Notes: generated from the sequence alone by a model not told the origin. A stretch of DNA of 64,000 nucleotides from Shewanella ulleungensis (GCF_014648315.1 NZ_BMQW01000004.1:310001-374000), one strand, 5' to 3'. Positions 35,668-45,244 are shown, numbered from the stretch's first letter. Made by a program: numbers and translations.

Positions 35668-36813
35668 ATGTTTACCAATGATAAATTAACTGAACTCAAT
35701 GACACGATTTCTCGTGTGACTAAATTAACAGACTCATTCGCTAAATTTCCCCGAGCGATAAAAATACCATTACGTCTTGAGGAAGAGATCCTATCCGACT
35801 CATCAGCAACTGATGCCATTTTGGGTAGTACTTTTAATGCAACTTTTGATGCCACCTCAGCAAGCCACAACGGCAAAATGGCAGTAGCAGATAACTTACA
35901 AATTAGCACCTTGCTCAATGTGATCACGGCGATTTCAGAAGCGATTTTTGTGATTAACTCTGCGGGTGTGATTGAGATGATCAATCCGTTAGGCGCTAAA
36001 CTATTCGGTGCCCCAGCCGAAATGTTAATCGGTCAAACCTGGACCGATTATTTACAAAGCCCTTTTAAAGATGAGTATCAATCTTTATTTTCCTTGTGGA
36101 ATAGCGCCAGCGATGAAGCCAATAAAGTCACTCAGTTTAATCATGGTCCTAAAGAAATTATTATTAATCGCGCCGACAGCACGTTGCTCGAAGCTGACTT
36201 ATCATTGTCATGTTTACCGTCGATGAAGATAGGATCTGAGCCGTTATTTATAGGCATCATGCATAATCTCACTACGCATAAAGCCGAATACAATAAACTG
36301 CGCCACTTAGCCCATACCGACAAATTAACCGGCCTTGCCAACCGTCACGCTTTTGATGATGCCTTGCAAACCAACTGGAACGACAGCATTAACCACGACC
36401 AACCGCTGTGTTTAATCATTATCGATGTCGATTATTTTAAAATGTTTAATGACCAGTATGGTCATGTTAACGGTGATAAATGTTTGCAAAAAATTGCTCA
36501 AGTACTGGCAGAGGTGCTCCCGTCTAACAATGCGATGGCAGCCCGTTATGGTGGTGAAGAGTTTGTGGTCATTTTACCCAACAGCAACCCGTTAACGGCA
36601 GAATACATTGCCAAAAATATTCAACGTCGTATTAACCAATTAACCTTTACCGACATAGGGTTACCAGCACAAACCAAAATCAGTGTTAGCCAGGGCATTG
36701 CCTGTGAACGCAGTGGCCAATACCGCACGCCAACCGCACTGGTTTGCGCAGCAGACACAGCACTTTACCGTGCAAAATCAACAGGTAGAAACCGCATTAA
36801 TATGAGCAGTTAA
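35668..36813 (+). CDS. Soluble PAS-GGDEF diguanylate cyclase lacking an I-site
   Basis: A 381-residue cytoplasmic protein with a PAS domain (about 90-205: LLNVITAISEAIFVINSAGVIEMIN, GQTWTDYLQSPF) and a GGDEF domain (DKLTGLANRHAF, DVDYFKMFNDQYGH, GGEEF at 295-299). The segment before GGEEF is SNNAMAARY, so the RxxD inhibitory site is absent and the enzyme should not be feedback inhibited. There is no membrane helix. It follows the STAND regulator locus on the same strand, but 490 bases after a terminator, so a functional link is only positional. Confidence 0.92.
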   Translation: MFTNDKLTELNDTISRVTKLTDSFAKFPRAIKIPLRLEEEILSDSSATDAILGSTFNATFDATSASHNGKMAVADNLQISTLLNVITAISEAIFVINSAGVIEMINPLGAKLFGAPAEMLIGQTWTDYLQSPFKDEYQSLFSLWNSASDEANKVTQFNHGPKEIIINRADSTLLEADLSLSCLPSMKIGSEPLFIGIMHNLTTHKAEYNKLRHLAHTDKLTGLANRHAFDDALQTNWNDSINHDQPLCLIIIDVDYFKMFNDQYGHVNGDKCLQKIAQVLAEVLPSNNAMAARYGGEEFVVILPNSNPLTAEYIAKNIQRRINQLTFTDIGLPAQTKISVSQGIACERSGQYRTPTALVCAADTALYRAKSTGRNRINMSS

Positions 36814-36976
36814 CGATCTAGGGCGTGGGTTAAATGTTGTTTGAAATAAAAACGGACTAAACGCGGCGAGTGAATTACCGCCGAGCAGTCTAAGCAAAAT
36901 TCACTCAACGAAACCTCTACCTTGTCTAAATGAACAACAGTTATCTACAAAAACGCCCTTAAAAGATCAACATAAC

Positions 36977-37858
36977 CTAAACCATTTTGCTTACTGATGT
37001 AGAAGAGGGAAAATATCGGGCATAGGCAATAAGCAGCCCTGCCCCCAAATACATGGTTAAACTGTACACGCCAGCAACCACTGCATAACTCGGCATTTGC
37101 AATAAACTGATGCAGATGAGCATTGCCATCGTCGAATTTTGCAAGCCAATTTCAATCGCCAGTGTTAATCCATCTTTATGCGAGAGTGATAATACTTTAG
37201 CACTCACTATACCTATCAACATCGCGCCAAAGTTTAATAATAAACAGGCAATAAACACCTCATTAAAAGCATCAACAATAATGGCATGTTCCTGAATAAC
37301 CACACCGGTGATCATCAACAACAAAAACACTAACGCAAAGCGCCTAAAGTACACTTCAACCTTAATCGCCCACTCTCTGTAATAACTGCGAACCAGCATG
37401 CCAAATACAATCGGCAATAAAGTTATCACTAATAACCCTAACGAAATGCTGCTCAGCGACACAGCTATTGGTGCTTCATTTGCAAAGTAACCCAATGCAA
37501 ATTGAATCACAAAAGGCGCGCTGAGTACGCACACTATGCTGCTAATCGCCGTTAAACTCACTGACAAGGCTAAATTGGCTTTAGCCAAATGACTCACCAC
37601 ATTCGATGTAGTCCCTCCAGGACATGCCGCTAAAATCATTAACCCAATGGCCATCGGCGTAGACAAGTCCATTGCCACACAAATCCCAAAAGCCAATAAA
37701 GGCAGTGCAATAATTTGCCCGAAAAAGCCCGTAACGATAGGAGCTGGAGTTTGCCAAAGGCGTAAAAAATCAAACCGCGTTAAGCTTAACCCCATGCCGA
37801 ACATGATAAAGGCAAGCGCAAGCGGTAGCAGTATTTCGGTAATCATCGAACCTGTCAT
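36977..37858 (-). CDS. BASS family transporter (bile acid:Na+ symporter type)
   Basis: A 293-residue membrane protein with nine or ten predicted helices. The family signatures are GFFGQIIALPLLAFG, the discontinuous-helix motif ILAACPGGTTSNVVSHLAKA and EIGLQNSTMAML, which form the two crossed helices and the Na+ sites. In bacteria such proteins import organic anions, for example 2-oxo acids or pantoate; the substrate is unknown. I chose the ATG at 37858 because AAGGA precedes it; a TTG at 37879 is also in frame. It is 57 bases downstream of the class II aldolase gene on the same strand, so the pair probably form one operon. Confidence 0.88.
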   Translation of the reverse strand: MTGSMITEILLPLALAFIMFGMGLSLTRFDFLRLWQTPAPIVTGFFGQIIALPLLAFGICVAMDLSTPMAIGLMILAACPGGTTSNVVSHLAKANLALSVSLTAISSIVCVLSAPFVIQFALGYFANEAPIAVSLSSISLGLLVITLLPIVFGMLVRSYYREWAIKVEVYFRRFALVFLLLMITGVVIQEHAIIVDAFNEVFIACLLLNFGAMLIGIVSAKVLSLSHKDGLTLAIEIGLQNSTMAMLICISLLQMPSYAVVAGVYSLTMYLGAGLLIAYARYFPSSTSVSKMV

Positions 37859-37914
37859 AGATGCATCCTTGCTCGCCAAGCAAAGCGGCTTAGCGAGTGT
37901 GGTTAAGCTAGAGG

Positions 37915-38724
37915 CTAATCTAAAAAGCTGTTGTCTTGCGCTAGTACCACTTGATACATAGGTTGGAAATTGCCCCAGGTCACGAGATCTGAACCATTCA
38001 TTTGGCGGGTTTTTGTCGCAATATCATGGCCAATAAGTTTAAGTTCACCAGCAGCTTGAGCCAGTAACTGGCTATGGCAGCAACTGTCTAACATCACAAA
38101 ATTAGCGGTAGCTGCATCGACTGACTTACCGACAGTGAGTAAGCCATGATTTTGTAAGATAACTGCAGCATTTCCTTGCAGTGCCTCCGCAATCATATCG
38201 CCTTCAGACAAGTCAGCCACCACACCGGTAAAGGTGTCAAACACGCTGTGGTTTTCATAAAACATGCAAGCATCTTGTGAAATGGGTTTGAGTAACACGC
38301 CTAATGATGAAAATGCACGGCCATAAGTGGTATGCGCGTGGGCAACGGCATTCACATCAGGACGAGCATGATGAATACGCGAGTGAATCGCAAACGCCGC
38401 ATTATTGATTGGGTGCTTCCCCTCCATAATATTGCCTTTATGGTCTACACGGACAAGATCTGACGCTCTAACTTTGGAAAAATGCACCGCTAATGGGTTA
38501 ACCCAAAAAGTGCCAGGGTCAATACAATCTCGTAAGGTAATATGGCCAGCTAAACCTTCATCAAACCGATAATGAGCAAATACCCTAAACGCAGCCGCTA
38601 AACGTTGTTTCTCATATTGTTGCTGCTGTTGCTTAGAGTCAAATTTAGGCGGTAATGGCATTGGGTATTTGTCAGTACCTATGGTCATTTGTTTAATCTG
38701 TAATTCTTCTTGTGATGTTGTCAT
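37915..38724 (-). CDS. Class II aldolase/adducin family protein
   Basis: A 269-residue protein of the class II aldolase/adducin fold: HYRFDEGLAGHITLRDCIDPGTFWVNP near the N-terminus, with zinc ligands in AVAHAHTTYGRAF and a further histidine in LQNHGLLTVGKS. Such enzymes carry out aldol or decarboxylation reactions on sugar phosphates or hydroxy acids; ligand loops are not specific enough to name one. It is followed by a BASS transporter gene and divergent from a LysR gene, so import and catabolism of one organic acid, controlled locally, is a reasonable reading. Confidence 0.88.
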   Translation of the reverse strand: MTTSQEELQIKQMTIGTDKYPMPLPPKFDSKQQQQQYEKQRLAAAFRVFAHYRFDEGLAGHITLRDCIDPGTFWVNPLAVHFSKVRASDLVRVDHKGNIMEGKHPINNAAFAIHSRIHHARPDVNAVAHAHTTYGRAFSSLGVLLKPISQDACMFYENHSVFDTFTGVVADLSEGDMIAEALQGNAAVILQNHGLLTVGKSVDAATANFVMLDSCCHSQLLAQAAGELKLIGHDIATKTRQMNGSDLVTWGNFQPMYQVVLAQDNSFLD

Positions 38725-38816
38725 GTTGAGTCTACTTTTTATTGGTTTAGTTTGACTTTAATTTAACCAAGCCTAAAATAAATTCAAATGATACTAAATC
38801 ATAGATAACTATTAAT

Positions 38817-39746
38817 ATGCTGCATAGTAAGATAGATCTTAACTTATTCCTCATTATGACGACTGTTTATCAACAAGGCAGTATTACCGGCGCCGCAGCT
38901 AAACTACATTTAACGCAACCTGCAGTAAGTCACGCCATCGCCCGTTTACGCAGCAAGTTTAACGACCCATTATTTGTTCGCCAAGGTCGCAAAATGGTGC
39001 CTACACCTTTGTGTCAAAAAATCATTCCCGATGTGTTACAAGCAATGGATTTACTCGAACACACCATATCAACTCCCGCCAATTTTGATATACAACAGCA
39101 TAAGCGAGAAATAAAACTAGGATTGCGCGACATATTAGAATCGATGTTTTTCCCTGTATTGGTACCAGATTTGCTTAACAACACGCCAAATCTCACCTTA
39201 AACAGCCGTCAAATAAAACGTACCGAACTCGAACCCTCTCTAGCGCAGCAAACCTTAGACATAGTCATCGATGTACTTATGCCAACCCATAAAGACATTC
39301 GTAGTAGCTTAATTTGCCACGAGTCATTTTCGTTAATTTGCCGTAAAGAACATCCAATATTGCAACAATTAACACTGACCAATTACGCCAAAGCATCACA
39401 TGCGCTTGTCAGTTTAAAAGATTTTACCATCGACACGGTAGACATGGCGCTAGCCACTCAAGGTATTACCCGCAACATAGTCTTACGCTGCGAACACTAC
39501 TTTGCTGCCATAAATGTGGTGAGCCAATCTGACATGATAATGACCATGCCCAGCAGTTACGCCACGCTGCTGCAGCAAACCATGCCTATTGTGGTATCGC
39601 CTTTACCGTTTGAAGTACCCGAGCTTGCAGTGCATATGTACTGGCATAAACAAGCTGAAGACGATCCAGTCAACCAATGGATAAGAACAAAACTACTTGA
39701 TATTTCAGCACAACTTTTTCATACACCAATTAAACATAAAAAATAA
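38817..39746 (+). CDS. LysR-type regulator divergent from the aldolase-transporter pair
   Basis: A 309-residue LysR-type regulator of the NodD/SyrM-like subgroup: KIDLNLFLIMTTVYQQGSITGAAAKLHLTQPAVSHAIARLR, then NDPLFVRQGRKMVPTPL and a C-terminal effector domain. It starts 92 bases from the divergent aldolase gene, and probably regulates the aldolase-BASS operon and itself. Ligand unknown. Confidence 0.88.
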   Translation: MLHSKIDLNLFLIMTTVYQQGSITGAAAKLHLTQPAVSHAIARLRSKFNDPLFVRQGRKMVPTPLCQKIIPDVLQAMDLLEHTISTPANFDIQQHKREIKLGLRDILESMFFPVLVPDLLNNTPNLTLNSRQIKRTELEPSLAQQTLDIVIDVLMPTHKDIRSSLICHESFSLICRKEHPILQQLTLTNYAKASHALVSLKDFTIDTVDMALATQGITRNIVLRCEHYFAAINVVSQSDMIMTMPSSYATLLQQTMPIVVSPLPFEVPELAVHMYWHKQAEDDPVNQWIRTKLLDISAQLFHTPIKHKK

Positions 39747-39850
39747 AACCCTTTTTACATATTGCTACGTTTACACTGATTAACAGAACAATGTTAACCA
39801 GCATAAAGCTAACTCACCTGAGCTAGCGATAAGAAACCGTGGAGTTATCA

Positions 39851-40567
39851 ATGAATAAAATATTACTAAGCAGTTTAATTTCAAGCACACTATTCGCCTT
39901 AACTGCCACCAGCTTTGTAGCGACAGTGCATGCCGCTGACCTCAGTTTTGCCCATATTGAAACGATAGGCACCAGTACGATTGAAGCCAACGCAGACATG
40001 GCCATAATTAGTGTCGCAGTATCCATTGAAGCTGCCAACGCAAAGTCGGCAAAAGATGAAGCTGACGAAGCGGTCAGCCAATTTATGCAACGATTAATCA
40101 AGGCCGGCATTGATAAAAAGCATATTCAAACAGCCAATTTACAGATCAACCCACAATATCGATATGTGCAAAATGAGCCGAGAATACTCACCGGCTATAG
40201 CGCAAATAGACAAATCACCGTCACAGTGATGAAATTAAATATGCTCAATGAGCTGTTAGACAGTGCCCTAGTAGATGGAATTAATCAGGTTAATAATATT
40301 GAGCTTAAATCAAGTAAAGAAGCTGAGATGATTAACCAAGCTCGTCAGGCCGCCATTAAAGATGCCAAACAAAAAGCAAACTCGTTAGCCAAAGGCTTTG
40401 ATGAGGAAGTGGCCGGAGTATGGGAAGTGAGATACTTTCCAACCCAGTCAAATCCACCAGAAATGTACCGCGCTAGTATGAAAATGAATGCTGACGTAGC
40501 ACAAACTTATCAGCAAGGTCAGGTCACAGTCAGTGACCGAGTTGAGGTGATATTTAGACTTAAATAA
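39851..40567 (+). CDS. SIMPL domain (DUF541) periplasmic protein
   Basis: A 238-residue exported protein of the SIMPL/DUF541 family (E. coli YggE). Signal peptide 1-28 (cleavage near TVHAAD), then IETIGTSTIEANADMAIISVAVS and the family core (SKDEADEAVSQFMQRLIKAGIDKKHIQTANLQINPQYRY with GYSANRQITVTV). YggE reduces oxidative stress in E. coli by an unknown mechanism. Start chosen at ATG 39851, preceded by GGAG; it stands alone. Confidence 0.9.
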   Translation: MNKILLSSLISSTLFALTATSFVATVHAADLSFAHIETIGTSTIEANADMAIISVAVSIEAANAKSAKDEADEAVSQFMQRLIKAGIDKKHIQTANLQINPQYRYVQNEPRILTGYSANRQITVTVMKLNMLNELLDSALVDGINQVNNIELKSSKEAEMINQARQAAIKDAKQKANSLAKGFDEEVAGVWEVRYFPTQSNPPEMYRASMKMNADVAQTYQQGQVTVSDRVEVIFRLK

Positions 40568-40772
40568 GTTAAGGCAAGTTGGGCTGATGAATAAAATGAG
40601 TCAGCTCAACAACTGCACATATGATTATTGTAATCAGGCCTACTTTGTTGTGTGTAATCAAAAACAATCATGCAAAAAAAACACATACAAGTCTTACCAC
40701 TCAAGCAGTTCAACCTCGCAACATCATGTTTAGTATAAATAAAATTAATACTCGACATTTAATCACCACAAA

Positions 40773-40815
40773 AATGATCTAAATCACATCTGCAAGGCAG
40801 CGCGCGCACTACACT
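40773..40815 (+). promoter_or_regulatory. Putative FNR/CRP-type class II promoter of the formate dehydrogenase gene
   Basis: TGAT-CTAA-ATCA (40775-40786) is a half-matching FNR-type inverted repeat, and AATGA-N6-TCACA also fits a weak CRP site. TACACT at 40810-40815 can be the -10; the expected start would then be about 40822, placing the site centre at -41.5, which is exactly the class II activator position. Confidence 0.5.
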
Positions 40816-40829
40816 GAAATTATTGAAGA

Positions 40830-40886
40830 CGAGAGATGTAACTGTAATAAATGTTCAAAAATAAACATCCCCTCGCTTCACTCTCG
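40830..40886 (+). promoter_or_regulatory. Possible structured leader of the formate dehydrogenase mRNA
   Basis: CGAGAG at 40830 can pair with CTCTCG at 40881 (followed by GTTTT), while the overlapping CGAGAGATGT can instead pair roughly with ACATCCCCTCG at 40865. The two foldings exclude each other. Whether this has a regulatory role is not known; it does not resemble a moco riboswitch that I can identify. Confidence 0.3.
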
Positions 40887-40978
40887 GTTTTGCAGCTGTA
40901 CCTTAATAAAGTCCTTCTCGTTCGACCCAAAAGGCATGAAGACTTAGCCAATAACTCAAAAATTTAAAAGGCCTTGTA

Positions 40979-43900
40979 ATGATTGACATCACCATAGACG
41001 GCATACATCTTTCCCTGCCTAAAGCTGAGAGCTTACTCAAAGCCGCCACTAGCGTCGGCATTAACATACCCAGTCTGTGTGACTTCTCCCACAATCAAGC
41101 AAAGCAACACTGTAATTTGTGCCAAGTCCAAATCAAAAATAATGATGGCAGTTTACGCTGTGCTCGAGCCTGTGAAACACCACTCGAAACAGGTTTAGAC
41201 GTGATTACCCAATCAAGTTACTTGAGTAAAATACGCCAACAAGCGCTGAAAGATATTCTCAGCGACCACTTTGCCGACTGTGAGGCACCCTGCCAAACAG
41301 CCTGTCCTGCTGGGGTTGATGTGCAGTCTTATCTTTATCATATTGGTAGAGGCGATCATAAAGAAGCGGTAAAAGTGATTAAACAAACTCTGCCACTACC
41401 ACTCTCTATTGGACGTGTTTGCCCTGCATTTTGTGAAGCCCAGTGCCGCAGAGGGTTGGTTGATGAACCCGTCGCAATCCGCCAGCTTAAACGTCACGCA
41501 GCAGACTTAGACTTACACGATCTAGAGTCTTATGTACCGCCAAAAGCGCCAGCTACCAATAAACGCATTGCCATCATTGGCAGTGGTCCAGCAGGCTTAA
41601 CCGCTGGCTATTATTTGTCAAACAATGGCCACGATGTCACCATCATGGAATCTGCTCCAAAAGCTGGCGGTTGGTTACGTTATGGTATTCCTGAGTACCG
41701 TTTACCTAAAGCTATTCTAGATAAAGAAATTGAACTTCTCACCCGTAACGGACTTAAGATTAAAACCGATTGTGCATTGGGCCGCGATACCAACTTAACC
41801 GAGTTAGTGGCTAGTTATGATGCGGTTTGTCTCGCCATCGGGGCACAAAAAGCGGTACCTATGACTTATCCAGGCAGTGATTTAGCGGGCTGTTATTTAG
41901 GCGTCGATTATTTACGTGATTATTGCACCCAAAAAAAGATGATTACGGGTAAAAAAGTCGCGGTTATTGGTGGCGGAAATACCGCAATCGATTGTGCACG
42001 CACAGCACTTAGAGATGGCGCAGATGTTACCTTAATCTATCGTCGCAGCCGTGATGAAATGCCCGCAGAACCTTACGAAATTCACGAGGCAGAAGTCGAG
42101 GGGGTTAACTTTCATTTTCTGACTAACCCGATTGAAAACCACAGTGACGACCAAGGCCGTGTCGAGGCTGTCACTTTTGAAAAAATGGCACTGGGCGAAC
42201 CAGATGCATCAGGCAGACGATCACCCAAAGCGACCGGAGAAACCTTTAAAGAAGCATTCGACACCGTAATCCCTGCGGTATCTCAACAAGTTGATTTGGA
42301 CTTTTTAGATCAACCTGAAAACCAAATTGACACAGGCCACCTTGCCCTTACACGCTGGCACACGTTCTTGGGATGTGAGCAAACCATGTCTGCTGGAGTT
42401 GAGAAATTGTTTGTTATCGGTGACTCCCGTACAGGTCCAGGAACTGCTGTTGGTGCCGTCGCTGATGGACGAAAAGCCGCCGAAGCCATTGAAGGCTTAC
42501 TCAAAGAAGGCTTAACTTGTCATTTAGAACCAGGCTTATTTAACTCTCGCAAAGCTAATCATACAGCAGCATTAGCCACTGACACTTATCCAGCGCTGTA
42601 TCCCGATCCCCCTAAACGCCCGCGATTGAAAATGCCTGAGCTACACCAATTAAACCGCACTCTTAATTTTGCCGAGGTAGAGCTAGGGTTTATTCCTGAT
42701 GAAGCAATGCAAGAAGCTATGCGGTGTTTAGAATGTGCCTGCCAAGCCAATACAGATTGTAAGCTACGTGATTACGCCACCGAATATAAAGTCGATGGTG
42801 CGACCCTTGATCAAACTCATGCAAGTAAATTTAAAGTCGACAACAGTGCACCTTTTATTACTTTTGATGCTAATCGTTGTATTAGCTGTGGTGCTTGTGT
42901 TGAAGCCTGCCACCAACAAAGTGGCCATAATGTCATTAGCTTTGCCCCTAATAGCTATCAAGCACTACCCGATACTGCTGGCGTAACCGGTAGCAACCGA
43001 AATGCACCGCGCGTCGGCTTTAGTGCATCAATGAACGATAGCGATTGCGTACAATGCGGTAATTGCGTACAAGTTTGCCCAACAGGCGCTCTAGTAGATG
43101 CCAGAGATAAAACTCAAGGCACACATCGGGAGTTGATAAAAACATCAACTGTTTGCACTTATTGTGGCGTAGGTTGCCGCGTGGAGTTACATGTTGACCC
43201 AAGTGACAATCATGTCGTGCGCGTCAGTGGCGACAGCAACTCACTCGTTAATGAAGGTATGTTATGCGTAAAGGGTCGCTCTGGTTTTGACTTTTTAAAC
43301 AGCCCGAAGCGTCTTACCACACCGTTAATCCGTAAAAATGGTCAGTTACAACCGGCAAGCTGGAGCGAAGCAATTAACTATATAGCCGAGCAACTTAAGT
43401 CTATTAAAGATGCCGCTGGGCCAAGTAAATTTGCGGCATTATCTTCAGCTAAATGCACTAATGAAGAAAACTATTTAATGCAAAGATTTACCCGCAGCAT
43501 TATGGGGACTAACAGCATCGACCACTGTGCAAGATTATGTCATTCATCATCTGTTGCAGGCTTATCCGATACCATTGGCGGCGGTGCAATGACCAATGAT
43601 ATTCCTAGTATTAAAGAATCCGATGTTATTTTTATTATCGGCTCAGATACCACCAGCGCCCACCCTATTATTGCCTCTCATATCAAACGCGCAGTTAGCC
43701 AACATGGCGCACGTTTAATCGTGGCCGACCCTAAAAAAACCGCCATTGCTGACAGTGCCACACTTTATGTCTCTCATCGTCCTGGTACAGACGTGATGCT
43801 TCTTAATGCCATCATGCAGCAAATCATCCTTAATGACTGGCAAGACACCCACTATATTAATCAAAGGGTTGAAGATTATGAGTTACTCAAACAAGAAGTG

Positions 43901-45202
43901 CTTAAGCAAGATTACAACCTAAGCAATGCGGCATTAATCACCGGCATCAGTGCTGAAAATATTGTCGCAATGGCAGAAATGATTGGCACAGCAAACAAAA
44001 CCGCCTTGTATTACGCAATGGGTATCACCCAACATACGTCAGGTTATGACAACGTAGTGTCCACGTCTAATCTGCAATTATTATGTGGCAACATTGGCGT
44101 GGTCGGTGCTGGATTAAATCCACTTCGTGGCCAAAGTAACGTTCAAGGCGCATGTGATATGGGCGCGCTACCTAATTATTACCCGGGTTATCAAAAAGTT
44201 GATAATCCAGATAATAGCGCTAAATTTGCTACTGCTTGGGGTAACACTTCACTGTCTTGCGAACCTGGATTTACAGCGACAGAAATCATGCATGCGATTG
44301 TCGAAGACAAACTCGATGCATTGTATGTATTAGGCGAAAACCCTGTACTGAGCGATCCAGATCAAGCTCATGTTATTGCGGCGCTGTCTAAAATCAAATT
44401 TATGATCGTTCAAGACATCTTTTTAACCGAAACCGCGCAAATGGCACACGTGGTACTGCCCGCAACCGCCTTTGCTGAAAAAGATGGGCACTTCACTAAT
44501 ACCGAACGCCGAGTACAACAGCTTCGCGTAGCCTTAGCACCTCCTGGCGAAGCAATGGTGGATTGGAAAATAATCCAAATGATAGCCAACAAGTTAGGCG
44601 CTAACTGGCATTACCAAAATGCGAAGGATATTTGGCAGGAAATTACCCAAGTCACGCCGCAATATCAAGGCTTAACCTGGCAACGGCTTGAGCAAAAAGT
44701 TGATGGACTACAATGGCCCTGTTTCGATGAGACTCATCCAGGCACATCCGTATTACATACCGACAGTTTTTTACGTGGCCAGGGCAGAATGATACCCGTG
44801 AGTTATCGCTTACCCGCCGAAATACCAGACAGTGAGTATCCATTAATACTGTCAACGGGGCGTTTACTAGAGCAATTCCATACCGGTACCATGACTCGTA
44901 AAACACCTGAACTTGATATTAAAGGGTCACCCAGAGTAATGATTTCGGTATATGACGCCGAGCAACTCGATGTAAAAAATGGTGATATGCTAACCCTTAC
45001 AACACGAAGAGGTACCATAAATATCGCCGCATTTGTCACTAAACGGGCACAAGTTGGCGTATTGTTTTTACCCTTCCACTTTGCTGAGTCTGCAGCTAAC
45101 AAATTAACCATTAATGCACTCGACCCAATAGCAAAAATCCCAGAATATAAGGTTTGTTCAGTTAAGGCAGAAAAAGCATCTCAACTTGCATCAATGGTGT
45201 AG
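40979..45202 (+). CDS. Single-chain formate dehydrogenase fusion (GltD-like NAD(P)/FAD module plus FdhF catalytic subunit)
   Basis: A 1407-residue cytoplasmic redox protein. Order: NuoG-like 2Fe-2S domain with C34, C45, C48 and C61; a GltD-like region (about 100-550) with DCEAPCQTACPAGVD cluster ligands and two Rossmann motifs (GSGPAGLTAGYYL, GGGNTAIDCARTAL) for FAD and NAD(P)H; a twin [4Fe-4S] ferredoxin (CISCGACVEACHQ, CVQCGNCVQVCPTGAL); then a molybdopterin formate dehydrogenase subunit with CTYCGVGC and active-site Cys854 in HCARLCHSSS, the usual Sec/Cys position. It appears to link formate oxidation, or CO2 reduction, directly to pyridine nucleotide. No NuoEF-like partner genes lie nearby. 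Terminator-like palindrome follows. Confidence 0.92.
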   Translation: MIDITIDGIHLSLPKAESLLKAATSVGINIPSLCDFSHNQAKQHCNLCQVQIKNNDGSLRCARACETPLETGLDVITQSSYLSKIRQQALKDILSDHFADCEAPCQTACPAGVDVQSYLYHIGRGDHKEAVKVIKQTLPLPLSIGRVCPAFCEAQCRRGLVDEPVAIRQLKRHAADLDLHDLESYVPPKAPATNKRIAIIGSGPAGLTAGYYLSNNGHDVTIMESAPKAGGWLRYGIPEYRLPKAILDKEIELLTRNGLKIKTDCALGRDTNLTELVASYDAVCLAIGAQKAVPMTYPGSDLAGCYLGVDYLRDYCTQKKMITGKKVAVIGGGNTAIDCARTALRDGADVTLIYRRSRDEMPAEPYEIHEAEVEGVNFHFLTNPIENHSDDQGRVEAVTFEKMALGEPDASGRRSPKATGETFKEAFDTVIPAVSQQVDLDFLDQPENQIDTGHLALTRWHTFLGCEQTMSAGVEKLFVIGDSRTGPGTAVGAVADGRKAAEAIEGLLKEGLTCHLEPGLFNSRKANHTAALATDTYPALYPDPPKRPRLKMPELHQLNRTLNFAEVELGFIPDEAMQEAMRCLECACQANTDCKLRDYATEYKVDGATLDQTHASKFKVDNSAPFITFDANRCISCGACVEACHQQSGHNVISFAPNSYQALPDTAGVTGSNRNAPRVGFSASMNDSDCVQCGNCVQVCPTGALVDARDKTQGTHRELIKTSTVCTYCGVGCRVELHVDPSDNHVVRVSGDSNSLVNEGMLCVKGRSGFDFLNSPKRLTTPLIRKNGQLQPASWSEAINYIAEQLKSIKDAAGPSKFAALSSAKCTNEENYLMQRFTRSIMGTNSIDHCARLCHSSSVAGLSDTIGGGAMTNDIPSIKESDVIFIIGSDTTSAHPIIASHIKRAVSQHGARLIVADPKKTAIADSATLYVSHRPGTDVMLLNAIMQQIILNDWQDTHYINQRVEDYELLKQEVLKQDYNLSNAALITGISAENIVAMAEMIGTANKTALYYAMGITQHTSGYDNVVSTSNLQLLCGNIGVVGAGLNPLRGQSNVQGACDMGALPNYYPGYQKVDNPDNSAKFATAWGNTSLSCEPGFTATEIMHAIVEDKLDALYVLGENPVLSDPDQAHVIAALSKIKFMIVQDIFLTETAQMAHVVLPATAFAEKDGHFTNTERRVQQLRVALAPPGEAMVDWKIIQMIANKLGANWHYQNAKDIWQEITQVTPQYQGLTWQRLEQKVDGLQWPCFDETHPGTSVLHTDSFLRGQGRMIPVSYRLPAEIPDSEYPLILSTGRLLEQFHTGTMTRKTPELDIKGSPRVMISVYDAEQLDVKNGDMLTLTTRRGTINIAAFVTKRAQVGVLFLPFHFAESAANKLTINALDPIAKIPEYKVCSVKAEKASQLASMV

Positions 45203-45244
45203 AACAACTCGAAACAGAGAAAATAAACACTATTGAGCGAAAAA

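Larger units (their letters stand above)
40568..40978. other. 411-base region upstream of the formate dehydrogenase fusion
   Basis: No gene. Near the SIMPL gene is a stem GTTGGGCTGA / TCAGCTCAAC (40578-40610) without U-tract. Further right are a FNR/CRP-like site (40773-40789), a TACACT -10 candidate, and a leader of about 157 bases with inverted repeats (40830-40886). Confidence 0.55.
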
